Notes under the pieces: model-generated
The model's input: only the letters and a program-made list of their open reading frames with translations
What the model was told of the DNA's origin: nothing
The model's database searches: none
Program-made: the position numbers and the translations under genes
Part shown: positions 37,302 through 47,042 of the stretch, one piece after another
Layout of the letters: each line of letters opens with the position of its first letter
Position numbering within the stretch: the first letter of the stretch is position 1
Assembly: GCA_020635115.1 (NCBI GenBank)
Contig: JACKAK010000012.1
Location: 1 to 64,000, forward strand
DNA from: Halobacteriovoraceae bacterium
GTDB taxonomy: Bacteria; Bdellovibrionota; Bacteriovoracia; Bacteriovoracales; Bacteriovoracaceae
Reading direction: 5' to 3'
DNA: 64,000 bases

Positions 37302-39697
37302 TTCTGAACAGAGATTATAAACTCTTCCTCTGGGTTTGACCAATTAGACTCTTCTTTATCTGAGATAGTTTTTACTCGCCAGAAAAATGTCTTCCCCACT
37401 AACTTAGGATCCGTGATATAGGCCTCTTCTTTCTGGGTTGTTATTTCTTTCACAATTTTTTTAAATCGTTTATCTGAGGCGGCCTGTAGTTTATAACTTG
37501 TTGCATAAGGAACTTTTTGCCACTCAAAATGGACTGGAGAGAAGCTTTTCTTGTCCTGATAAACAAAGTCAACAATTTCAAGACCACTGGGAACTCCAAG
37601 TGTGAAAACAATTTCACGAGTATTAGATGGAGTTCCAACTTGATCACCTTCAAAGACTGAAGTCACTCTCCAATATAATTTGGGGTATTTATCAGCAGGG
37701 AGATCAAATCTAGAATTGGAATCTTCTACTTCAGATTTTTCAATGATGCTTGAAAAATCATTATCTTTAGCAATTTCAATTCTATATTTTTTTGCAACAT
37801 TGATTTTATTCCATTCAAAAGCAATATTTAATTTCTCTTGTTTTCCAAATTCTTTTTTATGTTGAGGATTTGATAATTTTACCTTTGGAACATCTACAAC
37901 ATTGAAAGGTTCTACTGAATATGTTTCACTGTATTCAGTCATTGGGAGTTGATCTTTATCGAGGGCCTGAACCCTCCAAAACATTGGCCCATTGAGGAAA
38001 ACAGGAGCTAATACATTTGCATTTTTTGATACAAGAAATTTTGAATCTGTAAAATCTGATTCTTTTGCATACTCAACTCTATAGCTATCGACATATGAAC
38101 GTTTGCTCCATTTAAGAGGAAGTTTAAATTCACCTTCTTTAGCAACGTAGTCTAAAATATCTTTTTTATAATCTTGATCGAGTTTTATTATTGGTGAGAT
38201 TTTTATATTAAACCTAAATACCTCTCCCTCTCCTCCTTTACGACCTTTGGAATCAAGACCAGTAACTCTCCAAAAATAAGTTCCAACTTTTAAATTTTGA
38301 AGAGGCAAATTGTCTAATTTTGTTTTAATGCTGGTTTTGTCTTTCATCGTATTATCTAGTGAATACTCTATGAGATATTCACTTGATTTGTTTTGTTTTT
38401 GCCATTTCAGTGAAATATCTGGGAAAGTTTCACCTATCGTAAAATCAAATTGATCTTGAGGATATAATAATGTAATCGGATCGACAAAATTCGCATATAT
38501 GCTAAATGAACTGGCCTCAGTCCACTTTGTTTCAACATTATTTGGATAAAAGCTCTTTACTCGCCAAAAATAATCTCCATAGGCAAGTTTAGAATTGAAC
38601 GATGGTAAAAACACATCTTGCTCAACGAGGATATTTGAAAAATCTTCTTTCTCACTAATTTGTACGAGGTACTTTTCCGCCTTGGTTATCGAAGACCATC
38701 TGAATTTTGTGAGAATTTTTTCATCCTTTTTACCAGGAATAGTATATATTTTATCCTTTTCAGGGAAAATGGTTTTTGGGATATCTATGGATTTTGCATT
38801 AAAACGCCTTGGAATACTTTCCCCGACAACTCCCTCATCGACAATAATTTGTACTCTCCAAAAATAACTTATACCAGATGGTATACTTAAAGATACTTCT
38901 CTAATATTTGATTTTTGTTCTTTGACTAATCTCCTAAATGACCTGTCCTTAGAAATTTGTACATTAAATTCCATTCCTTCAATAATTTTTTCAACATTCC
39001 ATTTGAATAGGATTTGTGCAGAGCTCGCGCTCCATATATCTTGATTTTCAAGTGGAGATATTAGATCAATCCCAATATTTTTGACTTCTTCAATTTGATT
39101 TTTTACAACTTTCAAACTCTGATTTTTCTCAACATTTTTTGTCACACCTTGCGACTCAACTTCTGCACTCCCTGATATAACATCGATTTTTGAAGACTTT
39201 TCGTTTATAAGATTTAAATTCAATTTTGTTTTTTTACCCGAGACCTTTACCTTTTTCCCTTTTTGAGTGAACTCTAAATTAATCCTTGTGCCAAGTATCC
39301 CGCTTAAGGAACCTTTTTTAACATCTACAGATTTGGAAGTTATAATAACAAGACTGTTAGGTTCTAAGACAAATTCTGATCCATCATCAAAATGAATTTG
39401 TGCAACTGAATCATCTCCTGTGAATACATATTCGTTTTCAACAAGGTTATCTTTGTTCTGTGCTTGGTACCAACTAATATCGTAATCAAGTTTCACACGA
39501 ACATCCTTATACACAGTTGATAGTGCCGCAATTTTTTCAAGATCACCTTTTCTAGAAATTGAATTATTATCGAACAATATTCTATCGTCTATGATGAGGT
39601 AAGTAGAAGTTATAAAAACAAGAATTGCTACAATCGCAATAACTTTATCTATTGAGTCGGACTTTTTGAGTTGGATGGCAATTTCACTGTCAGACAT
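37298..39697 (-). CDS. FecR-domain protein with six fibronectin-like repeats
   Basis: 799 residues. One transmembrane segment (about 20-37) with a short cytoplasmic tail, then a FecR domain (GDDSVAQIHFDDGSEFVLEPNS, DVKKGSLSG), then about six fibronectin III-like repeats each ending in FWRV-type strands (YFWRV x3, MFWRV, LYWRV, FFWRV), spaced about 90-100 residues. FecR-type domains bind peptidoglycan or act in envelope sensing; the repeat array suggests a long periplasmic spacer. It is coupled to the downstream kinase-like gene. Confidence 0.8.
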   Translation of the reverse strand: MSDSEIAIQLKKSDSIDKVIAIVAILVFITSTYLIIDDRILFDNNSISRKGDLEKIAALSTVYKDVRVKLDYDISWYQAQNKDNLVENEYVFTGDDSVAQIHFDDGSEFVLEPNSLVIITSKSVDVKKGSLSGILGTRINLEFTQKGKKVKVSGKKTKLNLNLINEKSSKIDVISGSAEVESQGVTKNVEKNQSLKVVKNQIEEVKNIGIDLISPLENQDIWSASSAQILFKWNVEKIIEGMEFNVQISKDRSFRRLVKEQKSNIREVSLSIPSGISYFWRVQIIVDEGVVGESIPRRFNAKSIDIPKTIFPEKDKIYTIPGKKDEKILTKFRWSSITKAEKYLVQISEKEDFSNILVEQDVFLPSFNSKLAYGDYFWRVKSFYPNNVETKWTEASSFSIYANFVDPITLLYPQDQFDFTIGETFPDISLKWQKQNKSSEYLIEYSLDNTMKDKTSIKTKLDNLPLQNLKVGTYFWRVTGLDSKGRKGGEGEVFRFNIKISPIIKLDQDYKKDILDYVAKEGEFKLPLKWSKRSYVDSYRVEYAKESDFTDSKFLVSKNANVLAPVFLNGPMFWRVQALDKDQLPMTEYSETYSVEPFNVVDVPKVKLSNPQHKKEFGKQEKLNIAFEWNKINVAKKYRIEIAKDNDFSSIIEKSEVEDSNSRFDLPADKYPKLYWRVTSVFEGDQVGTPSNTREIVFTLGVPSGLEIVDFVYQDKKSFSPVHFEWQKVPYATSYKLQAASDKRFKKIVKEITTQKEEAYITDPKLVGKTFFWRVKTISDKEESNWSNPEEEFIISVQK

Positions 39698-39809
39698 GGG
39701 TTAAATATTCCCTTTCATTTTTTTTTGTTGCATATGGTAAAATAGTACTATATTTGGAAACAAAAAGTAGGAAGAACATTTTTCTCTTTATATAGATAAA
39801 AGGTAAGGA

Positions 39810-42398
39810 ATGCCTAAGATTCTAAAAAGCATATCATTGAAGTATAAGCTCCTAGTACTTCTCATCTTAATGCCAATTACAGCACTTGGACTTTATCTCT
39901 ATATGGCAAAAAATCTTTTTGAAAATGATAAGATTGCCTATATTTTCGGAACATCTCTTTCTTCTTCCAAAATGCAAGCTCATACAGTTGAGAATGAATT
40001 TAAAATTATAGGACAGATAAATCGTCCAATACTTGTAGGTTATTCAAGAGAAACAAAAAAGTTTGATAAGATTTCAATGACAATATTTAATGAGACAAAA
40101 TCTTTAAATATTCTAAGGTTATATGAAGAAAATATCGATGGTGACTATAAAAAAGTTGGAGAGCTCAAGAAAGAAGACTTTTTTATGGATGACCATATTG
40201 ATGAAGTTGGAAATATCGAGTTAGAGTTTGCGAAAATTGAAGTTGGTGAGCTGAGCGTCAAAATTCTCTCATTAGAAAAAGGTCTGTTTGCTGTTTTCAC
40301 CAAATTTGAACGCCAAAATTCTACTCCGATCGGTGTATTTAATGTTCAAACTTCTCAGGAATTAGTTAACCCTTTTATAACTCGCTCGTTTTTCTCTACT
40401 TATTTGATAAATAAACATGGAAAAGTTCTTCTTGGCCCTAAGGATCAAAAACTTCTAGAGAAGGATTTAGCTAATACAGATATTTATAAGCGACTTAAAG
40501 GTATCAAAACAAGAGAAGGAACTTTTGAAGAAAAGATCAAAACAGATAATTACTTAGTCTCTTTCACTCAAGTTAATACAGGTAATCTCACAGTTTTAAC
40601 CTTAATGAGTAAATCCATTGCTCTGAGTGCTGTTGGAACTCTTATTATGAAATCTCTCCTTTTTCTGATTGCGATTGTTGCATTTTCAATTGTCATAGCT
40701 TTGATTGCTTCTAAGAAATTAACGAGTACACTAAGAGAACTCTTTTTTGCAACCAAAGAAATAGGAAAAGGTAACTTTGATATTGAAGTAAAAGAAAAAT
40801 CACATGATGAAGTTGGTGAGCTTGCAAAATCTTTTAATTTCATGGGTAAAGAAATATCAAGGTTATTAAAAGAACTCAAAAAATACTCTGAGCACTTGGA
40901 AGAGTTGGTTGAAGAAAGGACGAGAGAATTAAATGAGGCCTTAAGTTTACAAAAAGGAATGATGGACTCTTTGGGCCAGGGATTTATGATGTTTGATGAA
41001 GCAGGAACAGTATTGCCAGTTTTTTCAAAGGCATCTGAAAAAATGTTTGAACGTTCCCCTGCTGGAGAATTTGTTGGGGATTTGCTTCAGATTCCAGAAA
41101 ACGAAAAAGAAACATTTAAAAACTTCTGTCAATTTATCTATGCTGAAACGATTCCGTTCGAAGATATTGCCAATTTGGCACCTAAAAAAATTGAAAACTC
41201 AAGTCATCGTAAAATTTTTCTCGACTATCATGAAATGAGAAATCAAGATCAAAAAATTTCAAATGTAGTTATCGTCGCTACTGATAAAACTGATGAGGTT
41301 GCGGCACAAGAAGAAGCCAAAAAAGAGAAAGCTTACGTTGAGATGATTGTTAAAATATTGAGCAATAAGGGCCAATTTAGTAATTTTTTATTAGACACGA
41401 GAAAAACTTTGCAAGAGATGAATAATTGCTGTCTATCAACTAAAATGACTAACACAGAAAAAATTGACGCTCTTTTCAGAGGAATGCACACAATCAAAGG
41501 AAATTCTGGTTTGTTCTCACTTTACGATATTAAAAATACAACTCATGAATATGAAAATGAGCTTGATAAGTTAAAAGCAAAAGATGATAAAGAACAGACA
41601 GGCTTCATAGTAAATCTTCCTGAAAAATTAAAAGTAGTAGAAGATCTTTTTGATAAGTTTATTTCAGATCACGGACGTGTGCTTGGATTGCAATCTTGGA
41701 AAGAGTTCACTCCAACACAAGAAATCCAAATTGAGAAGTTAAAAATATTCTTAGATTTGCTCAATAAAGTAAAAGCACCTAAAGGAGTGATACAGAGGTT
41801 TGTCGACAATATTTATGCCAGACCTTGTACTTCCTTATTGTCACACTATAACGATCTTATACAGAATTTAGCACAACAATTAGGAAAAAAGGTTAAACCT
41901 CTCATTATAAATGGAGGAGAGACACGTGTTATTCCTGAGCTCTACAATGATCTTTTTTCTTCTCTTGTACATGCTTTTAGGAATTCAATTGATCATGGAA
42001 TTGAGCTCCCTGAGATAAGAGAGTCAAATGGAAAACTAGAAGAGGGCCAATTGTCTTTAACTATTTCAAAAATTCCTGATCTCAATGGAAATGAAGAACT
42101 GCTCATTTTACTAGAGGATGATGGAAAAGGAATTGATCCAGATGTTATCCGAAGCCTAGTTAAAAATAAAAATCCAGAGTTGGCACAGAAAGAAAGTGAT
42201 GAGGAAATTATACAGCATGTCTTCGATGCTTCCCTATCAACAAATGAAGAGGTAACCGATCTTTCAGGACGTGGAGTTGGAATGGATGCTATTAAAAATA
42301 TTACAGTAAAAATGGGTGGAACAGTAGAAGTCAGGTCGAAAGTAGGTAAAGGAACTATCAATATTATTCGAGTGCCATTGCAAGAAAAAATAAATTAG
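39810..42398 (+). CDS. Membrane-bound CheA-like histidine kinase
   Basis: 862 residues. Transmembrane helices about 14-32 and 278-302 bracket a sensor domain. HAMP (about 300-352) and a coiled coil follow, then a PAS-like segment (about 380-510), an HPt domain with the phospho-His in GMHTIKGNSGLF, and a CheA-type ATPase (RNSIDHGIE N-box, LEDDGKGID, SGRGVGMDAIK). There is no C-terminal CheW-like P5 domain, so it is not a standard chemotaxis CheA. It would transfer phosphate from ATP to its own HPt His. The obvious partner is the receiver convergent at 42431-42835. Confidence 0.85.
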   Translation: MPKILKSISLKYKLLVLLILMPITALGLYLYMAKNLFENDKIAYIFGTSLSSSKMQAHTVENEFKIIGQINRPILVGYSRETKKFDKISMTIFNETKSLNILRLYEENIDGDYKKVGELKKEDFFMDDHIDEVGNIELEFAKIEVGELSVKILSLEKGLFAVFTKFERQNSTPIGVFNVQTSQELVNPFITRSFFSTYLINKHGKVLLGPKDQKLLEKDLANTDIYKRLKGIKTREGTFEEKIKTDNYLVSFTQVNTGNLTVLTLMSKSIALSAVGTLIMKSLLFLIAIVAFSIVIALIASKKLTSTLRELFFATKEIGKGNFDIEVKEKSHDEVGELAKSFNFMGKEISRLLKELKKYSEHLEELVEERTRELNEALSLQKGMMDSLGQGFMMFDEAGTVLPVFSKASEKMFERSPAGEFVGDLLQIPENEKETFKNFCQFIYAETIPFEDIANLAPKKIENSSHRKIFLDYHEMRNQDQKISNVVIVATDKTDEVAAQEEAKKEKAYVEMIVKILSNKGQFSNFLLDTRKTLQEMNNCCLSTKMTNTEKIDALFRGMHTIKGNSGLFSLYDIKNTTHEYENELDKLKAKDDKEQTGFIVNLPEKLKVVEDLFDKFISDHGRVLGLQSWKEFTPTQEIQIEKLKIFLDLLNKVKAPKGVIQRFVDNIYARPCTSLLSHYNDLIQNLAQQLGKKVKPLIINGGETRVIPELYNDLFSSLVHAFRNSIDHGIELPEIRESNGKLEEGQLSLTISKIPDLNGNEELLILLEDDGKGIDPDVIRSLVKNKNPELAQKESDEEIIQHVFDASLSTNEEVTDLSGRGVGMDAIKNITVKMGGTVEVRSKVGKGTINIIRVPLQEKIN

Positions 42399-42430
42399 AA
42401 AGATAAATATTAGTAAAAAAGCAATGACAT

Positions 42431-42835
42431 TTATTTCTTTTCACCATGATGTTTTTTCCAACATAGCGCAATTTTATTTTTGAGATCTTCTAAAGACCAA
42501 GGTTTAACAAGATAATTAGAAGCGCCTGCAACTATGGCATCCATTACGATTTTAATCTCGCTTTCAGCAGTTAACATCAAAAAAGGAGTATCCTTATATT
42601 CTTGGATTTGTCTCACCTCTTTAAGTAATTCAAGGCCGGACATATTTGGCATAACAATATCACAAATTATAAAGTCAATTTTTTTATTGGATTGCAAGTA
42701 CTCAAGTCCTAGCTTTCCATCCTCGGCGGTATGAAACTCACCAGTAAAACCTATTTCCTTCAATTGAGATTTAACTGCATTTCTTACAACATGTTGATCA
42801 TCGATAATTAAAAAAGTGGCCTGCTTTGACATCAT
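42431..42835 (-). CDS. CheY-like single-domain response regulator
   Basis: 134 residues. Acidic pocket Asp12-Asp13, phospho-acceptor Asp59 (IICDIVMPN), Thr89 and Lys111 (YLVKPW) are all present, so it should be phosphorylatable. There is no output domain. ATG 42835 is chosen because AGGAG lies 9 nt upstream and the length is then normal; a further ATG at 42865 lacks a ribosome site. It is convergent with the CheA-like kinase, making it a plausible partner. Confidence 0.88.
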   Translation of the reverse strand: MMSKQATFLIIDDQHVVRNAVKSQLKEIGFTGEFHTAEDGKLGLEYLQSNKKIDFIICDIVMPNMSGLELLKEVRQIQEYKDTPFLMLTAESEIKIVMDAIVAGASNYLVKPWSLEDLKNKIALCWKKHHGEKK

Positions 42836-42911
42836 ATCAATCTTCTCCTGATTTCTTACTTCCATTCTATTTTAAAAAAAAGCTTGCGCAAAGGTCTCAG
42901 CGTTATTTTTC

Positions 42912-43499
42912 CTAGTTTTTATTAATATCATTTCGTGTAGCTTCTAGATATTTTTCTTTTTCAAGGTCAGGGTCAAGTTCAGCATCAGGATTGCTTGTAG
43001 GAATATTGGGGTTTCTATTGACGAAAAAGTCAAACCTTGAAAGAATATATGAAGTTACTAAGAGAGGTAATAATTGTGTAAATACTATTAAAGGCCATTC
43101 TAGAGCGAATCCATGGCCGTAGACTTCAGTAAATAAACCTGGCCTATAATATGTGTAAGGCACAACTAAAAACGCCATAAACCATAGCCCACCTATTCCA
43201 CCAAATATTGCGCCAATTATTCCAAATGATACAACTCCAGCAAATCCAAGAGCAACCTTATTAAAACTCTTCTTTTCCTCTATTATCCTTGATCTGTAAT
43301 CGATGAGGGCATTTTCTATCTCTTCAGGTGTAGCACCAGATTTAATAACATCTACACGGTAGTCTTCAATACCTTTAGTATTCATTAAAAATGTAGTAAC
43401 GAGGATGTTGGAAAGTTGATAGGACCAACTCATTATAGGATGTAAAAGAAAAGCAGTTAAAATAATTGCAAAAACATTCCTAATGATCATCTTCTTCAT
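42912..43499 (-). CDS. Multi-pass membrane protein of unknown family
   Basis: 195 residues with three to four hydrophobic stretches: about 6-26, 82-115 (glycine-rich, GFAGVVSFGIIGAIFGG, probably two helices) and 137-155. The tail is acidic and soluble. I did not recognise it. It lies downstream of the small exported protein and the WYL-like gene on the same strand, 53 bp away. Confidence 0.55.
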   Translation of the reverse strand: MKKMIIRNVFAIILTAFLLHPIMSWSYQLSNILVTTFLMNTKGIEDYRVDVIKSGATPEEIENALIDYRSRIIEEKKSFNKVALGFAGVVSFGIIGAIFGGIGGLWFMAFLVVPYTYYRPGLFTEVYGHGFALEWPLIVFTQLLPLLVTSYILSRFDFFVNRNPNIPTSNPDAELDPDLEKEKYLEATRNDINKN

Positions 43500-43552
43500 G
43501 ATGAGTTCCCTCAGATGTAGACACTAAATACAGTATATCTTTACTTATAATT

Positions 43553-43759
43553 CTAATCAAGTTCTCCTGATTGATTTTCAAGATCATTCAAATCGACTAC
43601 GTTATTAATTTCATCATCTGTATATGTGGGGTAATCATCACTTGGCTCATATTCTTGTAAATTTGTTGGTGTTTCATCAGTAGGAATAGTTGAATAATCA
43701 TTTTCTTGAGCAAAACAAAATGTACAATTGATAAAAATCAAAATAGCAAGTAGTTTCAT
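43553..43759 (-). CDS. Small acidic exported protein
   Basis: 68 residues: signal peptide 1-17 (MKLLAILIFINCTFCFA), then a 50-residue, Asp/Glu/Tyr-rich, low-complexity mature part (YEPSDDYPTYTDDEIN). Its ATG overlaps the stop of the upstream WYL-like gene (TAATG), so it is made by reinitiation. Unknown function; it may be a periplasmic ligand or structural peptide. Confidence 0.6.
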   Translation of the reverse strand: MKLLAILIFINCTFCFAQENDYSTIPTDETPTNLQEYEPSDDYPTYTDDEINNVVDLNDLENQSGELD

Positions 43760-44745
43760 TAAGCGGCCTTTTTCTTGTTAATTTTTTTCCGATGCCTTAA
43801 AAGTTCTTCTTCAACAGAGTAAGGCTCGACAATTTCTACTCTATCAATAATTGTATCCAACCAGTCAAGCATAGATTTAGAATTATCTAGTGTTGCCGCC
43901 CAAATTCTTTCCCCTCTTATATTTTCTATAATGCATGGATCTTTCATATATATATATTTTGGATTGAGAAAATCTAGAGATAAATCATAAATTTTCAAAA
44001 CGAGCCGAATTTCTGAATCATCAACCCCCCTTATTGCAGATATAAAATCTTCAATTTGTGCATCTGCAAAATTCTGTGAATAATTAAGTTCAAGTGAAAA
44101 TGTTATTCCATAAATTTTGTCTATTTTTAAGGCCATTAAAGTTCTTTCCTTAACATTTTCACAGATTAGATTGAGATCATCCTGGAGAAAAACTAATTTA
44201 TGAGGGAATACTTCAACTGTAATGGCATCATTTTTTTTAATACTAAGGGCAATTTTATTTTCAATCCCCTCTTCAATTTTGTCCAAAAGATACTTATTAA
44301 TGTTTTGGCCATTTAATTCCTGAAATATTTTCTCATTGCGTTGGTAAATTTTTTCAAGATCATAATCCTCCAACCGCACAATTTCAGTTTTTAGCTGCTG
44401 ATTTATTCCTTCAATTGCTACTTGGGGTAATTCAATCTCCCGATCATTAAGGGAAGTCTGTAGTGCGATCCAATTGACCAGTGGAATATTTACTTCAACG
44501 ATAGGTGCCTGTACGAGCTCGATTGTTTTATCTGAGTTTGTATTTGTTACTTCAATATGCATATGATGTAATGATAACAATTGAACAATGTCATCGATAA
44601 GGCCTTCATTAACTCTAAACTCATCGCAAATAGATTTGTACGTAGAGATTTTATTTTTATGAATGTAGAATATGATCTCCCAAAATTCGTTTCTTTTCAT
44701 CATCGCTTGAACTTCAAAAGGAATTTTGCGCAACTTTTTGTTCAT
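43759..44745 (-). CDS. WYL-like transcription regulator
   Basis: 328 residues. Start at ATG 44745: AAGGAG lies about 4 nt upstream; a longer frame adds 14 residues with no ribosome site. An N-terminal helix-turn-helix-like segment (about 25-55: STYKSICDEFRVNEGLIDDIV) is followed by a WYL-type core (HKLVFLQDDLNLICENVKER ... ALKIDKIYGI) and the usual C-terminal WYL extension (LDWLDTIIDRVEIVEPYSVEEE). The WYL triad itself is not conserved. These proteins sense ligands and control transcription. It is coupled to the exported peptide gene. Confidence 0.65.
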   Translation of the reverse strand: MNKKLRKIPFEVQAMMKRNEFWEIIFYIHKNKISTYKSICDEFRVNEGLIDDIVQLLSLHHMHIEVTNTNSDKTIELVQAPIVEVNIPLVNWIALQTSLNDREIELPQVAIEGINQQLKTEIVRLEDYDLEKIYQRNEKIFQELNGQNINKYLLDKIEEGIENKIALSIKKNDAITVEVFPHKLVFLQDDLNLICENVKERTLMALKIDKIYGITFSLELNYSQNFADAQIEDFISAIRGVDDSEIRLVLKIYDLSLDFLNPKYIYMKDPCIIENIRGERIWAATLDNSKSMLDWLDTIIDRVEIVEPYSVEEELLRHRKKINKKKAA

Positions 44746-44861
44746 AATTCTCCTTAATGGTAAAACTCTTCTCGGATACCCGAGCAATTAACTTTAGTAT
44801 AAGTAAATTCAATTACTTGTAACTAGTTGTTTATATTAAGAAATTTATGGCATAATGGGGT

Positions 44862-45344
44862 ATGATCGCAAAAAATCTATTGAAAAACCCCATTCTTGTC
44901 ATAGGTGTTCTTTTTATGGCCATATTCTTGTTTGATTTGCGTGATCGCAAAGTTTTCTTCCATAGAGACAAACTAGAGGCCACATCTTGTAAAGCCGCGA
45001 TAGTTCCACTTACCAAGAGGGTTGCTGAAGATCAATGGACAATCAAATGTAAAGAAAACAATCTCGATATTGATATTATTTCAGAATACAGCGCAAACAC
45101 TAATGTCACTAAAAAAATTCTCTACACCGAATTGGCAAATCAACTCATGTTTATTTCTCAAAATACCCATCCTGAAGCGATGGAGAGGACTTTTATGGTC
45201 GTCATAAAGCTTAAAAGTAACATGATGAATATCTCTGCCATGACAGAAGGTAAGTATCTAGCAAAAATGAGAAACTTACAGGATGAAAATCAATTACTCA
45301 AACATATCCAAGCAACGGTTAAGACTAAAGAATTTTCTAAATGA
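44862..45344 (+). CDS. Single-pass membrane protein, unknown
   Basis: 160 residues. Transmembrane anchor about 9-24 (NPILVIGVLFMAIFLF), then a periplasmic domain with one Cys pair (SCKAAI and IKCKEN) that could form a disulfide. Not recognised. Its last 51 bp overlap the RluA-type gene on the opposite strand, so one of the two ends may be less conserved. Confidence 0.55.
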   Translation: MIAKNLLKNPILVIGVLFMAIFLFDLRDRKVFFHRDKLEATSCKAAIVPLTKRVAEDQWTIKCKENNLDIDIISEYSANTNVTKKILYTELANQLMFISQNTHPEAMERTFMVVIKLKSNMMNISAMTEGKYLAKMRNLQDENQLLKHIQATVKTKEFSK

Positions 45345-46163
45345 CTCTGATATTTCAGTTTCAAATTGATAATTTTTATCATCAACATTAAAAGAATATC
45401 TAAGTGAATGTAAAAATAACCGACTTGCCTTTGGGCCACTATAGAGTTCATCTCCTAATAAAGGGTGTCCACGATGTGAGAATTGAACACGAATCTGATG
45501 TCGACGGCCATGTTTTAACTTTATATGAACAAGGCTTAAATTTTCTTTCTCATTAAACTTGAGAAGTTTATATTCGAGCCTAGAATATAAACCTTCCTGT
45601 GACACTTTTACTTTTTTGCCTTTAATATCACTACTTGAGAGATTATCTTCAAATACTCCCTTATCGCTGATTTTCCCACTGACAATCGCAATATATTCTT
45701 TGAGCAAGTTGTGGGCATTTTCTCGTAAAATATTCCAGATTTTAAATTTTTTACAGTAAACTAAAACTCCCGAAGTCTCAAAATCTATACGATGGATTAA
45801 TCCTTTTTCATATGAATTTTCAAATATGAAATCCCCTAGCTTTTGTTCTTTTCTTAAAAAGCAAATTACCGAAGACTTTTCAGAGTAAAGATGGGAATGG
45901 CAATTTATTTTAGAAGGTTTATCTAATACAATAAATAGATCGTCTTCAAATAATATATTGATTCTGGGCCCAATATAGTTTGGATTCTCTATATAGTGAT
46001 TAACAAGGTCGATAGGTAGTGAAATTTCTTGTTTATCAACTAATCTTCGTTTAAGTTCTTTTTTTTCAATAAATTTTTTTAATCTCTGTTTTGAAATACC
46101 TAGATCATTACAAAAATCACTCAGTGTTGAATATTTTTCTATCGGTGAAACTTTTATATTCAT
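45294..46163 (-). CDS. RluA-family pseudouridine synthase
   Basis: 289 residues. S4-like N-terminal part (FCNDLGISKQRLKKFIEKKEL), then the catalytic Asp motif HRIDFETSGVLVY, KEYIAIVSG, and the C-terminal HGRRHQIRVQFSHRGHPLLGDELY of the RluA/RluD group. It makes pseudouridine in rRNA or tRNA; the exact site cannot be told. Its ATG overlaps the motB stop by one base (TAATG), so it is co-translated with motB. Confidence 0.88.
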   Translation of the reverse strand: MNIKVSPIEKYSTLSDFCNDLGISKQRLKKFIEKKELKRRLVDKQEISLPIDLVNHYIENPNYIGPRINILFEDDLFIVLDKPSKINCHSHLYSEKSSVICFLRKEQKLGDFIFENSYEKGLIHRIDFETSGVLVYCKKFKIWNILRENAHNLLKEYIAIVSGKISDKGVFEDNLSSSDIKGKKVKVSQEGLYSRLEYKLLKFNEKENLSLVHIKLKHGRRHQIRVQFSHRGHPLLGDELYSGPKASRLFLHSLRYSFNVDDKNYQFETEISESFRKFFSLNRCLDMFE

Positions 46164-47032
46164 TATCGAACGTCAGTTTTTTTACCATTATCTCTCAGGT
46201 CAGTTTTTCTGAGAATAAACTCCACTCTTCTATTTAAGTGTTCTGGAACATCTTGTCCATTATCATATCCAGAATTTGGGCGAGTATCACCATAAAAAAC
46301 TGTTGTAATTCTATCAGCAGCGATACCACCATTAATTAAGAGTTTCGTTACTCTTAGGGCCCTTTGCGATGATAGTGTAAAAGCATCACCATGTTGTGAA
46401 GGATCTGTTTCATCTTTTGAAGCATGTCCTTCTACAAACACTTTCCATTTTGTTCCATTTAATAGTTTAATCACTTTTGTTAGTGTTCGAGTGTTAATTT
46501 CAACTACTTCAAGTGAACTAGGTTTAAAAAATATTTTTTCTTTAAGCCTAACCATTATGCCTTCAGGTTGCTCATAGACATCAACATCTTCAACCAGTTC
46601 AAAATCTTTCAAATCTGATCGCATAATTTTTAAAATCTCAGTAGACTCTCTATTTACTTCATGTTTATCTAGAAATCCTTCTGTTGTTAAAAATTCAATG
46701 GGAAAAGAGCGAATTGGCTCTTGTGATTCTAACATTGTAGGAGAATCGTCTGGAGACTTTCCACTTTGGATGACTTCTCCTTGCTTTAATACGTTTCCTC
46801 CAAATGCATCTCTCACAGAACCTAGAGCTGCTTCATATTTTGCAGTTTCTGTTTTTGCAAAAGAAAGTAAGAGAACGAAAAATGTAAGTAGTAAGGTTAC
46901 AAGATCTGAAAACGTGGCCATCCAACCCGGTAGTCCTGGAGGACAATCTGGACATTTTGCAGGGGCATCCCCTGCAGGGGCACCACCGCCGCCTCCACCA
47001 CCAGAGTCATTATTGTCAGCTTCATCTGCCAT
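46163..47032 (-). CDS. motB: Flagellar motor stator protein MotB
   Basis: 289 residues. Gly-rich leader, single transmembrane helix with the proton-carrying Asp43 (WMATFSDLVTLLLTFF), plug region, then an OmpA-type peptidoglycan-binding domain (VEGHASKDE ... LSSQRALRVTKLLINGGI ... RRVEFIL). It pairs with MotA to power rotation. There are 10 bp between the motA stop and this start. Confidence 0.93.
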   Translation of the reverse strand: MADEADNNDSGGGGGGGAPAGDAPAKCPDCPPGLPGWMATFSDLVTLLLTFFVLLLSFAKTETAKYEAALGSVRDAFGGNVLKQGEVIQSGKSPDDSPTMLESQEPIRSFPIEFLTTEGFLDKHEVNRESTEILKIMRSDLKDFELVEDVDVYEQPEGIMVRLKEKIFFKPSSLEVVEINTRTLTKVIKLLNGTKWKVFVEGHASKDETDPSQHGDAFTLSSQRALRVTKLLINGGIAADRITTVFYGDTRPNSGYDNGQDVPEHLNRRVEFILRKTDLRDNGKKTDVR

Positions 47033-47042
47033 GGTTTAATCC

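Noticed and set aside
40568..40879. 103-residue frame antisense to the CheA-like kinase
   Set aside because: Ser/Leu/Phe-rich shadow with no ribosome site and no recognisable domain.
46698..47039. 113-residue frame antisense to motB
   Set aside because: It is a Pro-rich shadow of the Gly-rich start of MotB and has no ribosome site.
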